From positions 203,368 to 267,367 of the forward strand of contig NZ_SDPU01000001.1 of the NCBI RefSeq assembly GCF_004168035.1: a DNA stretch of 64,000 nucleotides. The letters run 5' to 3'. Below the pieces are notes generated by a model that saw nothing but the letters and a program-made list of their open reading frames with translations, was not told the origin of the DNA and ran no database searches. A program made the translations under genes and the position numbers. The stretch is from Nocardioides iriomotensis (GTDB taxonomy: Bacteria; Actinomycetota; Actinomycetes; Propionibacteriales; Nocardioidaceae). The first letter of the stretch is position 1. Every line of letters starts with the position of its first letter. Shown here one piece after another: positions 61,333 to 64,000 of this stretch.

Positions 61333-62346
61333 TCAGCGACCTCCCTGGTCGGTCAGGCCCGGAACCCCGAGGCCGCCCCCGTTGCCCAGGTTGGGCACCG
61401 GCGGGAGGTTCTGGATGTAGGTGTCGAACCACGGGCCGTTGCCGAGCGTGCTGGCGAAGACCCGGTAGAACGGCGCCATCAGCCGGAGGCTGGCGTCGAG
61501 GTTCTCCTGGTTCTTGTTGAGGACGTCGACGACGCCGTCGAGGTGGTCGAGTGCCGGCTTGAGGTCGGCGCGGGTGTCACGCACCAGGCCGGAGAGCTGC
61601 ACCGAGAGCTGGCTGGTCGCGTCGAGCAGGTTGCTGACCGCCTCGCGCCGGGCGACGAGCGCCCGGAAGAGCGTGTCGCCGTCCTTCATCAGCTTGACGA
61701 GGTCCTGGCGGCGGTCGCCGAGCACGCCGGAGACCTTGTGCAGGTTGGTGAGCAGCGTGTTGAGCTGTTGGTCCCGAGCCGCGATGTTGGCCGACAGGCT
61801 GCTGACGCCGCGCAGCGCCGCCTGGAACTCCTCCGGCGTGTTGCGGGTCAGGTCCGCGACGGTGTTGAGCGACTCCGCGAGCTGGTCGGTGTCGATCCGC
61901 TCGGACCGCTCCGCCAGGCCGGAGAACGCGTCGACCACGTCGTACGGCGAGGTGGTGCGGCTGCGCGGGATCTCGCTGCCCTCGGCGAGCTGCCCGCCGC
62001 CTTGCGGGACCAGGGAGAGGTACATGGCGCCGAGCAGCGTCTTGACCCGGATGTCGGCACCCGTCTGGTCGCCGAAGTCGACTCCACGGTCGACGAGGAA
62101 CTCGACGCGCACGTGGTCGCCGGCGAGGTCGACGGACTTCACCTTGCCGACGCGGACGCCGGCCACCCTGACCTCGTCGTTGGCCTTGAGGCCACCGGCC
62201 TCGCTGAAGGCGGCGTAGTAGGTGTCACCACCGCCGATGAGCGGCAGGTCCTCGGCCCGGAAGGCCGCGAGGATCATCATCGCGATCACCGCGAGGGAGA
62301 CGGCGCCGATGACGACCGGGTTGCGTTCGCGGAAGGGCTTGCTCAC
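61333..62346 (-). CDS. MCE-family protein, MceC position
   Basis: 337 residues, GTG start overlapping the mceB stop (GTGA). NPVVIGAVSLAVIAMMILAA is the anchor; YYAAFSEAGGLKANDEVRVA and GVRVGKVKSVDLAGDHVRVE are the MCE domain; the helical domain ends near NGPWFDTYIQNLPPVPNLG. It is similar in size to MceC proteins of mycobacterial operons. Confidence 0.9.
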   Translation of the reverse strand: MSKPFRERNPVVIGAVSLAVIAMMILAAFRAEDLPLIGGGDTYYAAFSEAGGLKANDEVRVAGVRVGKVKSVDLAGDHVRVEFLVDRGVDFGDQTGADIRVKTLLGAMYLSLVPQGGGQLAEGSEIPRSRTTSPYDVVDAFSGLAERSERIDTDQLAESLNTVADLTRNTPEEFQAALRGVSSLSANIAARDQQLNTLLTNLHKVSGVLGDRRQDLVKLMKDGDTLFRALVARREAVSNLLDATSQLSVQLSGLVRDTRADLKPALDHLDGVVDVLNKNQENLDASLRLMAPFYRVFASTLGNGPWFDTYIQNLPPVPNLGNGGGLGVPGLTDQGGR

Positions 62347-63377
62347 TGGAGATCACACCTCTCCGCGCCGGCCTTGTAGTCGACCGGCAGGGTCACCCCG
62401 GCCGGCAGCTTGACCCGCCCGTTGAAGTTGCAGAGGTAGAAGTTGAACCACGAGCCGTAGATCGCGGTGCGGCCCACCTTCTCGAGCTTGATCGGCAGCA
62501 CCTGCAGGGCGCGGTCGATCTCGCCCTTCCCGGCGTCGAGGTTGCCGGCGACCTTGCGCAGCTCCTTGACGTCGCGGGTCAGCCCGGGCCGGATGCCGGT
62601 GACCAGGTCGGAGGTCTCCACGGCCAGTGCGGACACGGAGTCCAGCGAGCCGAGGATCGCCTCGCGGTCCTGGGACAGACCGCCGACGAACTGGCGGAGC
62701 TTGACCAGCAGCGAGGAGAGCTCGTCGTCGCGGTTGCCGAGGGTCACCATCACCTGGTTGAGGTTGTCGATGAGCTCGCCGATGACCTTGTCGCGCTGGG
62801 CGAGCGTCGTGGTCACCGAGGCGGTGTGCGCCAGCAGGCTCTCGAGCGTGCCGCCCTCGCCCTGGAAGACCGTGACGATCTCGTAGGCGAGCTTGTTGAC
62901 GTCGGCCGGGGACAGCGCCTCGAACAGCGGCTTGAAGCCGTTGAAGAGGACGGTCAGGTCGAGGGCCGGCTGGGTGCGCGAGATCGGGATCGTCTCGTCC
63001 TCCTGCATCGGGGTGTTCGGCCCGACGCCGGGGGTCAGCGCGATGTAGCGCTGCCCGACGAGGTTGCGGTAGCGGATCGTCGCGTGCGTGCTGTCGGTCA
63101 GCTGGTGGGTGCTGTCGACCTTGAAGGTGACCAGGGCGTTGGTGCGGTCGACGATCTCGACGTCCTCGACGTTGCCGACCTTGACGCCGGCGACGCGGAT
63201 GTCGTCGCCGTTCACGACGCCGGTGGCGTTGCTGAAGACGGCCTTGTACTCGCGGGTGTCGCCGAAGCTGATGTTGCCGATCGTGACGACGAGCAGGCCG
63301 GTGGCCAGCGTCGTCACGACGATGAAGATCAGCAGCTTGGTCGCGTCGGCGGAGGTGCGCTTGTCCAGGATCTTCAT
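62343..63377 (-). CDS. MCE-family protein, MceB position
   Basis: 344 residues. The anchor ATKLLIFIVVTTLATGLLVV is followed by the MCE domain (EYKAVFSNATGVVNGDDIRV, AGVKVGNVEDVEIVD) and a helical region, ending YGSWFNFYLCNFNGRVKLP with two Cys near the C-terminus, typical of MceB. ATG 63377 overlaps the mceA stop (ATGA). Confidence 0.9.
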   Translation of the reverse strand: MKILDKRTSADATKLLIFIVVTTLATGLLVVTIGNISFGDTREYKAVFSNATGVVNGDDIRVAGVKVGNVEDVEIVDRTNALVTFKVDSTHQLTDSTHATIRYRNLVGQRYIALTPGVGPNTPMQEDETIPISRTQPALDLTVLFNGFKPLFEALSPADVNKLAYEIVTVFQGEGGTLESLLAHTASVTTTLAQRDKVIGELIDNLNQVMVTLGNRDDELSSLLVKLRQFVGGLSQDREAILGSLDSVSALAVETSDLVTGIRPGLTRDVKELRKVAGNLDAGKGEIDRALQVLPIKLEKVGRTAIYGSWFNFYLCNFNGRVKLPAGVTLPVDYKAGAERCDLQ

Positions 63378-64000
63378 CGCACGCTCACCTCCGTCCCACG
63401 CGCGAGCGGGCCGAGCAGCAGGGTGGCCACGTCGGGTACGTCATCGGAGGGGACTCCCATCGCGGGGGCGGCGAAGGCGTTGACGACCGCGCGCTCGGAC
63501 GACGTGCCGGCGAAGCCGGACGTGAGGTCGACCGAGGGCGCGTCAGCGGCGGCACTGCCGCTGAACGGGGCGACGCGCTTGTTGACCGGACGGCTGACGC
63601 CGTCGGACATCGGCGGGGCGTAGCGGGTGCCGGGCAGGTTCGCCTGGCTGTACGACGAGGCGGCCTGGCACTCGGCCGGCGCCATCGGGCCGCGCTTGTC
63701 GTCGAAGACCGGGCTGTCGCCGGCGTCGTACCCGCGCGGCTGCTTGGGGATCGTCTCGAGGTTGATGTGCAGGGTGTAGCCCCGGTAGGCCTGCTCCATC
63801 GAGGGCGTCCAGTCGACCATCGACTGCAGCAGGCACGGGTACTCCGGGGAGTACTTCGCGAAGAGCGGGAGCTGCTCTGCGCCCTGGTTGCTGAGCCGGA
63901 TGATGTTGTCGCCGTTGGTCTCGAGGAAGTCGCGGCTGGTGTTGGAGAAGCCGGCCACGTCGGAGAAGAACGCCTGGATCTTCTGCTCCTTCTCCACGAA
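63374..64000 (-). CDS. MCE-family protein, MceA position, C-terminal part (start outside window)
   Basis: The frame is open to the right edge, so only the last ~208 residues are seen. They include the end of the helical domain (FSNTSRDFLETNGDNIIRLS), the conserved FAKYSPEYPCLLQSMVDWTP segment of MceA proteins, and a Ser/Pro-rich tail. The first visible GTG is not the true start. yrbE genes should lie further right. Confidence 0.88.
   Translation of the reverse strand, partial: FVEKEQKIQAFFSDVAGFSNTSRDFLETNGDNIIRLSNQGAEQLPLFAKYSPEYPCLLQSMVDWTPSMEQAYRGYTLHINLETIPKQPRGYDAGDSPVFDDKRGPMAPAECQAASSYSQANLPGTRYAPPMSDGVSRPVNKRVAPFSGSAAADAPSVDLTSGFAGTSSERAVVNAFAAPAMGVPSDDVPDVATLLLGPLARGTEVSVR

Overview
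The window is about 70% G+C, uses many GTG starts and frequent 4-bp ATGA/GTGA gene overlaps, and carries an mce operon, the short-LID adenylate kinase and an actinobacterial-type SecY and RpoB. This points to a high-GC actinobacterium, most likely of the Nocardioides/Propionibacteriales type. The genus is inferred from gene content and was not tested.

Layout, left to right. Bases 1-9423 hold accessory and housekeeping genes: a cut NYN-domain protein, pyruvate phosphate dikinase (ppdK), an aldo/keto reductase, a nucleotidyltransferase, a coupled block of methyltransferase, phosphotransferase and truA, and a divergent flavoprotein plus GntR regulator. Bases 9503-28051 are one long minus-strand ribosomal superoperon. 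In transcription order it runs rpsJ-rplC-rplD-rplW-rplB-rpsS-rplV-rpsC-rplP-rpmC-rpsQ, rplN-rplX-rplE-rpsN(Z)-rpsH-rplF-rplR-rpsE-rpmD-rplO, secY-adk-map (then a NYN gene and a luciferase-like oxidoreductase), infA-rpmJ-rpsM-rpsK-rpsD-rpoA-rplQ.

Bases 28477-33771 are a plus-strand accessory block: class III aminotransferase, GtrA protein, a small membrane protein, an ArsR-like regulator with an MFS transporter and an AraC-type regulator, and a VOC protein. It separates the S10 operon from the str operon. Bases 33866-39090 carry trmB and the str operon (rpsL-rpsG-fusA-tuf, minus strand). Bases 39372-48014 are a second accessory block: a Nudix / iron-dependent alcohol dehydrogenase (transhydrogenase-like) / FAD-FeS dehydrogenase operon, a membrane acyltransferase, a secreted GH43 glycosidase and a PlsC-type acyltransferase. 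Bases 48143-55589 are rpoC and rpoB. Bases 56124-64000 are the distal part of an mce operon (mceA cut by the window edge, then mceB-F and two Mce-associated proteins).

No tRNA, rRNA, CRISPR array, prophage or insertion sequence was seen. The most interesting items are: (1) a structured leader element shared by rpsJ and rpsL, with a conserved 3' strand and a compensating 5' strand; (2) a ribosomal protein L4 with a fused C-terminal small domain; (3) a candidate 4-hydroxybutyrate / D-2-hydroxyglutarate shuttle operon; (4) a receiver-glutaredoxin-thioredoxin-reductase-like fusion that has lost its redox cysteines; (5) a consistent set of leaderless promoters (TANNNT about 6-7 nt before the start codon) outside the ribosomal operons; and (6) a perfect 25-bp inverted repeat between tuf and trmB.
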